Origin: Porogramme epimiltina
Lineage: Eukaryota; Basidiomycota; Agaricomycetes; Polyporales; Polyporaceae
Direction of reading: 5' to 3'
Assembly (NCBI GenBank): GCA_900155495.1
Contig: FTLJ01000512.1
Location: forward strand, 146,378 to 210,377
Length of the DNA stretch: 64,000 bases
Shown here: in pieces, positions 11,162 through 22,935 of the stretch
Layout: each line of letters begins with the position of its first letter
Numbering within the stretch: the stretch's first letter is position 1
Program-made: the position numbers and the translations under genes
The notes under the pieces: model-generated
The model's input: only the letters and a program-made list of their open reading frames with translations
Databases searched by the model: none
What the model was told of the DNA's origin: nothing

Positions 11162-12534
11162 ATGTCCCTACCCTTGCCCCCCGTGTCTTCCCCTCATATA
11201 TTCGGATCCGTCCTTCTAACTCACGATGAACTGAACAAGCCTTTCGACCCCGCCACCCTCGAAATCCCAGAAATATTTTGGAGGGACCATCAGAAGTGGC
11301 TGGAGGAGCGTGGCTACATGCTCCGCCCTCGACTCAGACCAGGATGGACTCCCTCGTGGGTTGGAACGAAGAAACGTTGGTACGAGAGCGAGGACGGAGA
11401 ACCCTTTCTGGTATGCTTTACTCAAGCCTCTCTCACCTATGACTAGTTCTAATATGCCTTCAAGCGCCCTTTTGTAGATGCCCGCCGCATCTCAGACGGT
11501 GCTATTGTTGCGATAAAGCGCCTTAGGAAATCCATCCACCCCTACGAGATCGAGCTCACTAAAATGTGGTCCGCGGAACCCCTCGCTTCTGACCCTCGGA
11601 ATCATTGCGTGGCCGTGCACGACGTACTGCAGTCGCCCCTAGATGAAGATATAGCCTTCATCGTCCTACCGTTCCTTCGCCTCTATGATAAACCCCGTTT
11701 CCGCACTTTTGGCGAAGCGGTGGATTGTTTTCGTCAGCTGATTGAGGTGATGTCTTCTCGCCTTGACCATATGCACCTCGATTTCGCTAACTGTTTCCCC
11801 AGGGCTTACAATTCATGCATGAACATCACGTCGCCCATCGGTTAGTGTCTTTCGGTGTAAGGGCCGGTAACCCCTACTCATACTTCCATTTGCAGAGACA
11901 TCACCCATCTGAACCTTATGATGGACCCTCTTCCTCTCGTGTCGGAAATGCACCACCCCATCATTCATAGCAGGAGCTACGACTTTCGTCGTAAGGTGAA
12001 ACATTACCCTAGGACGTCGGCCCCAACAAAATACTTTTACATCGATTTTGGAATCTCGCGCATTTATCCTGCTGATTGTTCGTCTCCTCGTGAAATCCCG
12101 ATATGGGGAGGTGACAAATCGGTCCCTGAGTTTCAAGACCGTTCGAATACGCCCTGCGACCCATTCGCAACCGACGTATACTATCTGGGGAACCTTATTC
12201 GGACACGTTTTATTCAGGTAAAACGCTATTCAGTATTGCCGCCAGCTTATCGCTGATATCCTAACCGCAGAAGGGTGACGGATGGAAGTTCCTGGAGCCA
12301 TTGGTGGCCGATATGGTACAGGAAGATCCCTCGAAACGTCCGACAATCCACGAGGTGGCTGCTCGTTATGAGAAGATCTGCGCTTCTCTGAGCACATGGA
12401 AACTACGTTCACGCATCATCCGTAGGAAAGACTGGGAGGTTATTGGGGTTTACCGAGCTATACGTCACGCCTATCGAACGGTATGGTATGTATTATCGTG
12501 CACGCCTGCCGTTCCTACCCTCCGAGCTCCCTAG
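11162..12534 (+). CDS. protein kinase paralogue C, catalytic motifs intact
   Basis: Exons 11162-11410, 11465-11746, 11803-11840, 11896-12217 and 12271-12534 give 384 residues. The ATG at 11162 was chosen because the paralogue at 5463 starts at the matching place; an in-frame ATG at 10940 would add an unmatched leader. Motifs: FWRDHQKWLEERGYMLRPR, VAIK, HPYE, HRD with LNLMMD, YIDFG, VPEF and KRPT. Sequence and intron positions nearly match kinase B, and downstream noncoding DNA also matches, so B and C arose from one duplication that carried flanking DNA. Both keep all catalytic residues, which suggests neither copy has been released from selection. Substrate unknown. Confidence 0.88.
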
Positions 12535-13992
12535 TTACCCCTCCCCTCCCAATAACTTGTACATACCTCGCCTGCAACAAGATTTCTCATGTGTATCTCT
12601 CCTGATGTGCTTCGTGTTGCCAAATTCTTCCTGGCCACCAGCGCCTTGTAACGAGATGTCCACTATTAACCAACCCCTTGAAGACATCTGCGCTTAGAAT
12701 GTTAAACGACAAGCGTACTATACATCCTTAGATTCCCGGCAGCCTTCCTACGTACCCTCACAAAGGTATGATCGTCCCTCGACCGTTTGTTAGACAATGA
12801 GTCACACGAGCTCACATGAGCCCTGTAATCTGCATGTACCTCATACATCTCCGACCGCCGATTTCCTTCCAGAGATGACAGCTCTGGAGCCAATAACCTC
12901 CGATCACACGCGCTACCAGCTTCATCCTTCTAGCAGCTCGGAGTTCGGGCGGTGCGACAGACATTTTCTGACTAGGGCGATTCCTCAATGATCGCGCAGG
13001 CTTTGTGGGTCCGCCGTGGCCGTCGATGGGTAGTGCCGTTGTTCCTTGATCAAGGGAATATCTTGTTTCACCGCTCTCATCGCACTCTTTGTAACCAAGG
13101 CCTCATGTGGCCAGTGTTGAGTTCGTTCTTGACAACATCCAGACAACAGTGTCCGACGCTGCTTGTTCTGCTGGTGGATAATGTGACTGAGCACAGTAGT
13201 ACCGGTAATCCCTACCTACGCTGCGCCTCCCATATATGGCTTCCAGCATACACGTAGTTTGCGTTTGGGGATATTAGTTTATAACTGTTTAACTGTCTTC
13301 GTCACGACGTTCATTATGCGTCCGTTCATGGGAACATAATCGATAAATGTCGAGAGTGGTACCCGGGTGGCACAGACTCGTCCGAGGGGCGCCGCGGATA
13401 TGGGAGGTTGGAACGGAGTTTTATATATCGAACAAGACAGAGCCGTACACGCACATGCTACAGTTTTGCAGAGTGGTCGAACGCGACAGAGTATGTATGT
13501 ACCAGTACGAGAAAGCAAGCAGACGGGGAGACAGACGGACGGATGATACGACAAGCGGGATGATGAGGCGAGCGGAGGGAGGGACAGTAGGGTGGGATGG
13601 AATGGGAGAGTGGGCGGTCGATGGGGAAGGCGGGGTAGTGGGTGATGGTGAGGGGTCGCAAAAATGATAAAGAATAACAAACACAAAGAATCACACTGGT
13701 TAGAGGGACAGGGGGGGATGGCACAACGCAAAGTGGGTGGAGAACCGAGGAGGAAAGGGGGGTAACACAACCAACAGAAGAGCCGCGCTGTGTTTCCATG
13801 ATACAGAACAGGTGTTCGGGGTGGAGGAAAGGAAAGGGTGGGGTGAAAGAAGGGTCGGCATTGCCGCTACTGTTGCAGTGCTGCAAGCTACCAGACAAGA
13901 CGAAAATTATTTACAAGAGTGGAATGTATGCAGGAAAGAAGGGGGTTGTGGTGTAGTGGGAGGTAGGAGAGATGAGCTGTTGCAGTCCGTCT
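12535..13992. other. intergenic between kinase C and CCR4, with duplicated block and purine-rich tract
   Basis: Holds the second copy of the duplicated block at 12985-13097 and, at about 13495-13740, a G/A-rich low-complexity tract on the plus strand (pyrimidine-rich on the CCR4 sense strand, beyond its stop). Open frames across this tract are compositional. No gene seen. Confidence 0.5.
12985..13097 (+). repeat. duplicated noncoding block, copy 2 (behind kinase C)
   Basis: Diverged copy of 7271-7394 in the same orientation and at the same distance from the kinase stop; see that entry for the shared segments. Confidence 0.7.
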
Positions 13993-16568
13993 CTACGTGT
14001 GCGCGCGGGAGGGTTCCGGGAAGACGGGCGGAGGACGAGCGGGTTGAGCCTCTCTTGGCGGGCGTACGCGGAAGTTGGATACGATCGCCAGATGACTAGA
14101 ACACGCTGTAAGCATCGTTGACGCAATAAGAAGCACAAATACTCACTCGGAGGGGAAGTGGGCATTGGGGAAGCCCACGATCTTATCCAGGTACGATTGG
14201 TCCACCGGGCCGAGTACCGAGTTCACGGAGAGGTTGGCGGTCGAGTACCAGATGTAGTCGATGCCACCAATGAATGTCGGAACGAAGTTCGTCATGGGTA
14301 GTTCTCCTACGCCCGAGTACGCGCTCTTGAGGCCCAAGCGGTGCCGGAGACCGTCGGTCGTGTACTTGCCGTAGTGATGAGACATGAAGTCCTCATGGTC
14401 CGGCGGGATCGTGCCGTTCGAAAGGAACTCATAAACACCACTCTGCGGGATGGAGTTGAAGTCACCGCAGACGATGACGGGGATCTTGTATCCGTCCGAA
14501 TATACGGGTGGAGGACGCGATGACGCATTGTTTTCGCTTGAAGATGGGGCAGTGGCAGAGGAAGCGGCTGACGACGGTGTGGGTGGAAGACGCGGGGGAT
14601 ACTTCGCAAAGTTCTGAGCAATCTTCTCCACTTCCTCGATAAGCAGCGCAGTCTGAACGAGCTTGACATCGCGGAATTGGGGATCCCATGCAAGGTGGGC
14701 GTTGGCGATGATGATGCGAGACCCCGTCTCCTTGTTTTCCAGCAGCGTGATGACGGCCAAGTGGTCTTTGCCCAACACACGATTGAACATGGCGTCCGTC
14801 TTCTTGAAGTCGGGGCGTTGCATCGCTACAGAACTGAATTCCACCAGGTGCTTCTCCACAAGAGTGTACCTGTTGAGTAAGAATGAACGATCAATTTAAA
14901 TAACAGATGTAGGGTATTGCCACGCACTTGGACGCCTTGTAGAATGTGGCACACCCATCCACCAGACGCCTCTCGTTCTCACTCAACGTCTTGTACCGTT
15001 GCTTTGACCAATGGGCACCCTCGTAGTCGTGTTCCGCGAGCATCTTCGTGAAATACTCCTCGTACTGCGCATTGTCGACCTCCTGAAGACAGACGAAATC
15101 CGCGTTGTGGCTGAGGATTTCGTTCATGATGAGCTCCTTCCGGTAGTCCCACTGGAGGGCCCATGATGGCGTGTACCCGTACATCCGCTCAGTAGCGCAG
15201 CGTTCGCAGAGGATATTGTAGCAGAAGACCGAGAACGACTCCACCGCCGGGTCATTGGTCATAACATCTCGCTCCGCTTGACCGACGAACTCCGTCCACT
15301 GGCGCTCTGGCGGGGGAGGGGGGATTGGACACGAGTCGCGAAGGAAAGAGATGAGCGCGGGGGTACCGTCCTTCTGAACCATCTGCTTCAATGAGGCGTC
15401 CAAAGGGTTGCCTTCAACGCCGAGCGTTTGTAGCTGGTGAAGGGTTCCAAGCTCGTGTGGCAGCGTCCTCAGAAGATTGTCGAAAAGGTACAACTCCTTG
15501 AGGAAAGTTAACATGCCGAGCTCCGGAGGGACGCTCTCCAGACGATTGCCGGAGAGATCAAGAAGCTCAAGATGCCGGAGCTTAGCGATCTGGGGAGGGA
15601 CGGTATTGAGTTGGTTGTGGTTGAGGTAGAGATTGGTGAGGAATGTGAAGGAGAAAAGGCCGGAGGTGGGTGGGATGTTGTGGATACCAACGCCGCCCAT
15701 GTCCAAAGACTGCCAGTTATTACCTGGCTTCGCTCCTGTAGGACGGGAGTTCTCTACAGGGGGGACAGTTGCGGATGGGTGATTCGCCAGTGCGCTCGCC
15801 ACCGTTGGCGACGATTCGGAAGCAGTTTGAGACTTTGCAGACGGGGACGTAGTGGTAGCAGCGTCGTTATCCTTGGAAGTCCCATTTGGTGCGACGACCT
15901 TAATCGCGTTGGGGTTCTGGATGGGAATCGCGGACTTCTGGACTGTACGCGCGGCCATTGCACTGGCGCGGGCTCGATGGTGCGGCGATTTCGATGCTCG
16001 GCTCATCTTTGAAAGAATTGAACACTCAGTCAGCATTTTCGTTCTATGGACAAATAATAACAATGCAGAGGATGTGCAAAGGAGATCATCGGGAGTGTGC
16101 GAGGGGAGGAATTTTGGAGGAAGATGAAAGAAAAAGGAGAGGAAGTGAAGCTATGGGATTTGATAGTAAAATACACACCTCGCATTTGAGTAGCTGCTGC
16201 TGCCAGTGAGGGGACATCGCTTGAAGTGTTATCGCACCTGGTGAGCCACCCTGTCCCAAGACTCCGTGTGGGCCCTGAATCCCATTCCCGTTCGGTGGGG
16301 ATTGATAGTGAGCGTGCGTGAGGGAGCTCTGGTGGTGATGATGGGCGAGAGGGCCTGGCATGTGCTGGTGGGGATGGTGTTGCATCGCGGTCATAGTGCC
16401 GTTTGCATGGGCAAAGAGGGGGTAAGCCGGCGAAGTCGGGGGCTGGTTGCTGTTCGCCGGGCCAAACGTTGGACGTCTTGCCCATGGAGACTGGTCGTGA
16501 ACTTGACCTGGATGCTGGTGGGAGGGGAGTTGGTGGGCAATGCCCGGGGATTGTTGAGGATAGTACAT
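13993..16568 (-). CDS. CCR4: CCR4 mRNA deadenylase (CCR4-NOT catalytic subunit)
   Basis: Removes poly(A) tails from mRNA as the 3'-5' exonuclease of the CCR4-NOT complex. Exons on the minus strand: 16568-16179, 16006-14928, 14869-14147 and 14095-13993, about 764 residues. Order of parts: a His/Gln/Pro-rich N-terminus ending HWQQQLLKCE; a linker; leucine-rich repeats (LYLNHNQLNTVP, LLDLSGNRLESVP, LYLFDNLLRTLP) that in yeast bind the NOT/CAF1 module; then the endonuclease-exonuclease-phosphatase domain with VCLQEVD (metal-binding Glu), NAHLAWDP (His), VCGDFNS (Asp/Asn), GGIDYIWY (Asp) and HFPSDHL (catalytic Asp-His). All catalytic residues are present. The open frame extends upstream of 16568 without an ATG, so either this Met or an unseen 5' exon starts the protein. 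Divergent from the mevalonate gene at 17168. Confidence 0.95.
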
Positions 16569-17167
16569 GGCATTGGCGGAGAGCGTCGCCACCCTGGAAG
16601 CCAGTAGAGAGGGAGAGCGGGGGGAAAGAAGAGGAGAGAACGACTATGAAAACAGGGAGAGAAGAGGGGAACGGGTCGGAGATGGTCGTGGGCGTCGTGA
16701 ACAACAGCGAGCGTGGAGGGTTTGTCGCTCCCAACGATGACGAGCACAGCTCTTCGCGGCGGCCTCGGCTGACTAAGCGTACTCCGCTCCGACGCGGCAG
16801 GGCAGCCTCCGACGTCCCCGAGCGCCCTCCGCTGCTAACCCCGGTCGTCCGTCCTTGGTGGGAGCGGAGGGCGGTGTCGCAGTCGGTCGCAGTCGGTCGC
16901 CGGGCGTGGCCGCCTCTCCCGAGTTCCGCCACGCATGGCCCCATCGCACACCCAGCGTCGCAAGGGAGAGCGCATCACAGCGTGCCCGCGCTTCAAGTTC
17001 CGTCTCAAGCGTAAATTGACCAGTCGATCCGGGTTCCCATATATGGCAACTCATCCAGACAAGCCGTACGATTTCAAGATTTCAAGACATCGTGCAATGC
17101 TTCCGCCTCGCTACTTAAGCTCCTCGCGCCCAGCTCTCCGCTGCCACTATCTCCTCGTCAGACCGCC
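16569..17167. promoter_or_regulatory. divergent promoter region of CCR4 and the mevalonate decarboxylase
   Basis: About 600 bases separate the two start codons. It contains a short direct repeat (CGCAGTCGGT twice near 16875) and GC-rich flanks. Frames that cross it have no ATG in a plausible place. Confidence 0.5.
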
Positions 17168-18479
17168 ATGACCGTCTTCCAAGCTACCGCCTCTGCCCCC
17201 GTCAACATCGCTTGCATCAAGTACGTTCCTCTCATCTCCAGATCTCCGCGCGATTGACCGACCCTACCCCAGATACTGGGGCAAGCGTGACACCAAGCTC
17301 ATCCTCCCCACCAACTCGTCCCTTTCCGTCACGCTTGATCAGGATCACTTGCGCTCTACCACTACCTCCCGTGCGGACCCCTCCTTCCAGAAGGATCGTC
17401 TCTGGCTCAATGGTGACGAGGAGGAAATCAAGGAGGGCGGCAGGCTCGCCACATGCATCAAGGAGATGAGGGCGCTGCGAAAAGAGCTCGAGGATAAGGA
17501 CGGTTCCCTTCCCAAAGTAAGTGTCGTCGTATTCTAATCGCGATGTGCCATACCGACACCTCCAAAGATCTCCCCCTTCCCGGTACACATTTGCTCGCGC
17601 AACAACTTCCCCACTGCTGCTGGACTTGCCTCCTCCGCGTCCGGTTTCGCTGCCCTTGTCGCCTCCCTCGCCGCCCTCTACAAGCTTCCCACAGATGCAT
17701 CCCGCCTCTCGCTCATCGCTCGCCAAGGCTCAGGCTCCGCCTGCCGCTCCCTCTTCGGCGGCTTCGTCGCGTGGCAGATGGGCGAGCGCGCCGACGGTCT
17801 CGATTCATACGCTGTTGAGATCGCCCCGCGCGAGCACTGGCCAGACATCCACGCGCTCATCTGCGTCGTCTCGGACGACAAGAAGGGCACGTCCTCGACC
17901 TCGGGCATGCAGCGCACGGTCGAGACGTCCCCGCTCCTCCAGCACCGCATCGCGCACGTCGTGCCCGCGCGCATGGCCGCGATCTCGGACGCGATCCGCG
18001 CGCGCGACTTCGACGCCTTCGCGCGCATCACGATGCAGGACTCGAACCAGTTCCACGCCGTCGCGCTCGACACGGACCCGCCGATCTTCTATATGAACGA
18101 CGTCTCGCGCGCGATCATCGCCCTCATCGTCGAGTACAACCGCGTCGCCGTCGCCAACGGCGGCAAGCTCAAGGCCGCGTACACCTACGATGCTGGTCCG
18201 AACGCGGTCATCTACGCGCCGAAGGAGAACCTGAAGGAGATCGTCGAGCTCATCGTCAAGTACTTCCCTCAGGCCGACGGCTTCAAGGACCCCTTCGGTC
18301 TGTTCGGTGCGGCGGGCGTGCAGGGCAAGGTGGTTCCTGGGTTCAACGAGGCGGTGGCGAAGCCATTCGGTGTCGGTGCTGTCAAGGGCCTCATCCACAC
18401 CCGTGTTGGCGATGGTCCTAGGACCTTGGATGCTGAAGAGGCCCTTCTCGGCTCGGATGGGCTTCCCTTGAAGGCGTAG
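17168..18479 (+). CDS. MVD1: mevalonate diphosphate decarboxylase (sterol/isoprenoid pathway)
   Basis: ATP-dependent decarboxylation of mevalonate diphosphate to isopentenyl diphosphate, the last step of the mevalonate pathway that feeds ergosterol. Yeast ERG19/MVD1 is the counterpart. Exons 17168-17220, 17273-17516 and 17568-18479 give 402 residues, the normal length. Landmarks: N-terminal VNIACIKYWGKRD (substrate-binding), NNFPTAAGLASSASG (GHMP kinase ATP loop), RQGSGSACRSLFGGFV, and YTYDAGPNA (catalytic Asp). The ATG at 17168 gives a conserved start MTVFQATASAPVN. Codons in exon 3 are strongly C/G-ending, as expected for a well-expressed gene here. Introns lie early in the gene. A decayed copy of its 3' part is at 22.6-22.9 kb. 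Confidence 0.96.
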
Positions 18480-19318
18480 AATCAATATAATGCTGTATTT
18501 GTAGATGGGACTCATTGACTGATATAACCTAGAGTAGGAATGCGCATTGGTTCGTTTTTTCCTACCTCCCATACGACCGCCAGGGTGTTGTAGTGGGAAG
18601 TCCTTTATAAAAACGCTGGTGTGGGCGGGAAGGAGGAACAAGATGCCCTTTATCAGATACCGTCGGAAAAACATCCTTCTAGTCTAGGTCCCCTGAAGGA
18701 CGGACTGCTGATATGCGCTGAGCGGCGGGAGGCTATGCATCCTTTTTGTGCAGCAGCGTCCGCAGAGTTCTCGATGATGCCAAAGGTCCCGAAGTGTTGT
18801 CAGGCAGATACTCCGTTCCCTTTCCCTTGTTCCCGACGCCCACACTGTCGTACTAGCCACACCGGCGGTTCTGACAGCGACCTTGTCTTCTAAACACATT
18901 TCAAGCGAGAACGCCGCGAACCGGAGGCCGTTTGAGACGTGCTATTTCCTCTAGTGCCTTTGATTGTCCTGTCCGTGACCACTATGCGCTTGCAGCGTAA
19001 ACGGAGGTTCAAGTCGCTAGCTGGCTGCCCTTACGAAGTTTCGGTGTTCATGTAAAAGTGGCTTATTCTGACACTCATTGGTTCCTCGTCAAGGGGATAA
19101 GGCAGTAATCCATTTGTATAAGATATACCTCCTGCGAGCAGGAGATTGGGTACAGAACCACAAATAGCGTATACAAGTGAGGGAATTCCCCTTGGGTGGG
19201 GCGACTGCCAAATCGCTGCACTAGCTGGAACACTGCTACCGGGCGGTGTTCGGGCGACGATGGTGGGAAGCCCCACAAAAAAAGGAGGGAAACAAATCGC
19301 TGTGACGAACTCGTATAA
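18480..19318. other. intergenic between convergent genes, no gene seen
   Basis: 3' flank of MVD1 and of kinase D. The segment AGTAGGAATGCGCATTGG near 18534 recurs near 23003 behind the MVD1 relic and so marks the end of that duplication. Confidence 0.5.
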
Positions 19319-20620
19319 TTACGACGTCAGCGCCTTGGGTTTAGGGATAGGCCTTCGCCAACGCAGGATGTCTGGTACGGCCCGAGAGACAATGTGACGT
19401 ATGTTCTCTACGACGCCCAAAATGAAACCCTCCTCCCGAGGAATAAGTCGTGAGCGAAGTCGCCAGCTGGGCACGTCGGAGACAAGTTTCTGAAATTCGG
19501 TAACGACTTGTTCCATGGTCGGGCGCTGGCCTGGCTCCGGATTGACCATAGAGGTGATGAGCGGGTTCATAAACTCGAGATTCGAGTAAGGCTACAAAGA
19601 AATGTTTGTGATTGCAAGCAAGAATTCAGGACTTTTGACGTACCTGTAAGAAATCTTCCCGTATAAGATTGCCCATACAATAGACGTCCGCATGAAACTG
19701 GTTCCGAGGAATATTGAAGTTCTCTCGAAACTCTGGAACTGTCCGATCACCACCCCATATCGGAAGCTCGACGGGGTTAGGATCATCTGGACTGAAACGG
19801 AGGGACAAGCCAAAATCGGTCCAGTAGTATCTTGTGGGCCGGGCAGTTCTCGTATAATATTTCGCGAGGCTAGTGAAATCTGCGGTCATGACCTCCACCT
19901 GAGGGTGATACATCTTAGGATACATTGGAGACGCATCCATCATGATGTTCAGTGTCATGCAGTCACTGAGTAATAGTCATTATATGATGCGACGACGGAT
20001 GGGATGAACGAACCGGTGAGCAATATGATGCATATGCATGAAGTAGAGGCCCTGGTGCGCGGATCAGTGATGATACATGCTGGGAAATAAAGCTAGCTCA
20101 CCTCAAAGCCTTGATGAAAGAACTCTAGAGCTTCACCGACGGTCTCAAACTTGGGATCCTTATATCGCCTAAGCAGCGGCATGACGATCAGCTGCATGTC
20201 TTCGTTAAGCGGGTCTTGCAATACGTCGAGGATGGGGCAGCAGTGATTCCGCGGATCGGACGAGAGAGGAGGGGAAGTAAGATATTGTCCAATTTCGGCC
20301 TCGTGTGGATGGACAGACTTCAAGACTTTCTTCAGAACGACCATTTTACCGTCCACAGTGCGGACAGCATCCATGATCCGCTCCGTCTGCGCAATGTCAT
20401 GTTTATAGTTGTTCTAATTGGATAGTGAGACTGGGCGCACCATGGGGGTGATAGCGTCCTCGCTGCTCAGGAGATCAGTCTGCGGCCCCGCCTTCCACGA
20501 CGGGGACCAACCTGGCTTGTAGCGAGGGCGAAGCGTGTATCCAGCACTGTGGAGGAACTCATAGCGGTCGCCCCAGAAAGACTCAGCCTCGGAAAGTTTT
20601 CCGTCGAAGTCGAAGGGCAT
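19319..20620 (-). CDS. protein kinase paralogue D, catalytic motifs intact
   Basis: Minus-strand exons 20620-20441, 20413-20102, 20051-20014, 19965-19644 and 19591-19319 give 374 residues. Exons 3 and 4 again measure 38 and 322 nt. Motifs: FWGDRYEFLHSAGYTLRPRY with WSPSW, VVLK (ATP-site Lys), HPHEAE (helix C Glu), HRDC with LNIMMD, WTDFG (Asp of the DFG), VPEF and QRPT. It is closer to kinase A (minus, 1.0-2.6 kb) than to B and C, for example in the IGQYL and RNHCCP-like segments. All catalytic residues are present. The first exon is short; the upstream frame has no further ATG. Substrate unknown. Confidence 0.87.
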
Positions 20621-21324
20621 GGATGAAAGAGGCCAGTGGAAGGTGGTATTGGGTTCGCTGAGGCCTCATGAGCGGACAGACGGACTGCACGAGTGGGAGT
20701 CGAACAACGCTGGTCCCTACCCGAGTGACAGGCGTGGGAGTAGCGCCGGCGCTCTGTTGAGCTCGCTGACTTGCAAGTTGCGGCGGGACACCCCACGTGT
20801 CACCGATTTGCTGCCCGCGGCACGCCGACCATTTCTTTGGTTAAAGTTCAGCTGACCGCATTAGTACGTACTACATCGGAGCAATCACCATGCCAGCTGG
20901 ATGGCGAATCTCCGTCAGCGCTACGCCGGGTCCTGCATTCATATTGGGAACCGTCAAACTATCCTCGAGGAAGTTTCTGTGAGTGATGATTTCTCATGCC
21001 GTCGACACGTTGATGACCTCTGTGTATACCATTGTTCTAGCAGCTGATGAATGCCTGGTCCCACTCCAGCCCTGAGCCAACGTCAAACTCGGGAAACTGT
21101 TGTTCATGGTCAGGCCGCTTACGTTCAACCATCCATGTGGATGGATCCCTATACATAGTCTTGCTCATCACACGCGTTCGTCCCGCCCTCGTTTGAATCT
21201 CCTTAACGTGTCCTCCCGCTCCTTTCCTTGCTCCCGTTGTTCATTTAGCCTCGGTTTACTTTCCCCTTCACGTCGACTAGAACGCCGACCCTTGCGCCGG
21301 AGCCAGTGCTAAACGGTGGCCCCC
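20621..21324. promoter_or_regulatory. shared upstream region of kinase D and the 21325 gene
   Basis: About 700 bases between divergent starts. Open frames here lack a family signature. A TATA-like TACATAG lies near 21150 but its role is unproven. Confidence 0.35.
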
Positions 21325-22055
21325 ATGGCCCCTAACATCGTTGCAGAGAACCCGGAGGCTGGAAGCTCTGACCCTGAGGGCACCGGCGCGTTTGGATATG
21401 AATCTAGTATCTTCGCGAAGAATGCAAGATCCACAAAAGAGCCAGGCTTTTTTGCCAGTCGATTCACGCGCAAAGGAAGAGCCTTAAAGCTGGTATTCAA
21501 GGCGGACTCGGCGCACCAAATGAGCCTGAAAATCATTCGCGATAGCCAAGAATGGACTCACCCGGACGTCCTAAAGGAGTTGTGGGCTCTCTCGAAAAAG
21601 CAAGTTCTTATCGTTTATCTTCCCGTCCCCCCGCAAGCTGCTCACAGCAACTATCCCAGGTTGGAGCTCCAGGGCCGTAAAATCGTGGACAGTCCAACAT
21701 ACGACATTGACAAATGCATCGTTTATCTCCATCTGGCGCTGAATCTTCTCGAGTCTGCGCAGGCGAGTTGTCATACCCGAGCCGCGTCCTACTTCCGTGC
21801 GATGTGAGAGGCTGACACCGTTATGCTTGCTCGTCACAGCGTTCATCCATGACAGCACGACAGAATCAACTGCGAGTGGCGGTAGATAACACTCCGTTCC
21901 AGTTCCATCTTCCCGAAGGCGCCTTACCCGCCGCAACAATCACAGCTCAAGAATTTCGTGCAGAGGTCACTCAGAGCGAAGGTACGGATCAGGAGTATCT
22001 TTCTTTCGGAGGATGGCGTGATTCATATGTACCTCCTCATTTGACTAGATGGTGA
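21325..22055 (+). CDS. unknown two-exon protein
   Basis: No family recognised. The ATG at 21325 (CCCCATGGC, strong context) opens about 157 codons containing GYESSIFAKNARS, FTRKGRALKLVFK and YDIDKCIVYLHLALNLL. A second exon from 21856 fits in phase if the donor GTGCGA near 21796 and the acceptor CATGACAG are used; it reads LRVAVDNTPFQFHLPEG to GGWRDSYVPPHLTRW and stops at 22053-22055. Without that splice the frame stops at 21807. The alternation of charged and hydrophobic residues suggests a folded beta-rich protein. No signal peptide or membrane helix. The join is a guess; the first exon is better supported. Confidence 0.45.
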
Positions 22056-22579
22056 TGAATCCACGTGGCGGTTATCGGTTTGCAGTGCGGATAGTTCAAG
22101 CGGTGAGTACATCCTTTCGGTCGCTGTTTGGCACCGAAGCAAGCAGAAGGAGTAACATACCCTCAGGACTCCTGGGTGGGCCTGATACGGCCCATGGCTG
22201 ACCGGGTTTGTCAATGGGCGTATCGGTCTTCGACGCAACTTGTAGCAATGGACGAAGACGTGCTGACACAAATAGTGTCGTGCTGCGGACTAGTTATTCG
22301 GTTTTGTTAATTTGAACTACACTATGTACTCGAGTTCCTGCCAGCAAATATTGTATCTATCTCAGAAGACAAGACTTTCATGAATGACCTTCGACTCTGT
22401 ACTACCCAGTGGCATGCTGCCTGGCATATCAGTTTGCCTGAGTGAGTCAAGGTCCGACTCAGAGAACATCTCATGTGGGATTATGTCGTCCTCTCACCAA
22501 TGCATCAAACTGGATTCCGATAAATGTGTGAACACGTAAAAGGGGGAAGAGTCGGGTTGGAAAGGGCTAATCTATCGTC
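22056..22579. other. intergenic, no gene seen
   Basis: No start codon with a supported frame, RNA gene or repeat recognised between the 21325 gene and the MVD1 relic. Confidence 0.4.
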
Positions 22580-22935
22580 GCCAATGCTGAACTCGCCCAG
22601 CACCTCAGCAGACTGCGTATCGGTGTTCTCCAAGAATTTCTGCCTCAGTCCCGGACCTCGGGAGAAGGAGAATCAGCAGGACATATCATCAAGCCTACCG
22701 GGCAGTGACCCTTCAGGTCAATTGCCTCAAGGACCCCTTCGGGCTGGATCTATTCGGCGTGCCAGTGCGCGGCGTACAGGGCAAGGTGGTCCCTGGGTCC
22801 AACGAGGCGGTTGCGAAGCCGTTTAGCGTCTGTGTAGTCGAAAGCTTTATCCATATTCGTTTATTCCATGGAATTAAAGCATTACGTTGTGAAGCAGTCA
22901 CCCTTTTCCCAGATAGACTTCTCATGAAGGTGTAG
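22580..22935 (+). pseudogene. decayed 3' copy of mevalonate diphosphate decarboxylase
   Basis: From about 22700 the DNA reads KDPFGLDLFGV, GVQGKVVPGSNEAVAKPF and a stop at 22933-22935, matching the last 60-odd codons of MVD1 (18290-18479), with small insertions and a changed tail. Weaker similarity reaches back to about 22580, where frame is lost. The 3' flank also matches (a shared AGTAGGAATGC-CATTGG, near 18534 and 23003). The first two thirds of the gene are absent, so no decarboxylase can be made. It has the same orientation as MVD1, about 4.4 kb away, with kinase D and another gene between them. Confidence 0.85.

Noticed and set aside
13495..13740. Purine-rich tract as a possible regulatory or triplex element
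   Set aside because: It lies beyond the CCR4 stop codon and looks like simple low-complexity 3' DNA; no mirror symmetry was seen.
17805..18674. 289-codon frame on the minus strand opposite MVD1
   Set aside because: Exact antisense of a well-supported decarboxylase exon with C/G-ending codons; arginine- and valine-heavy composition is typical of a shadow frame.
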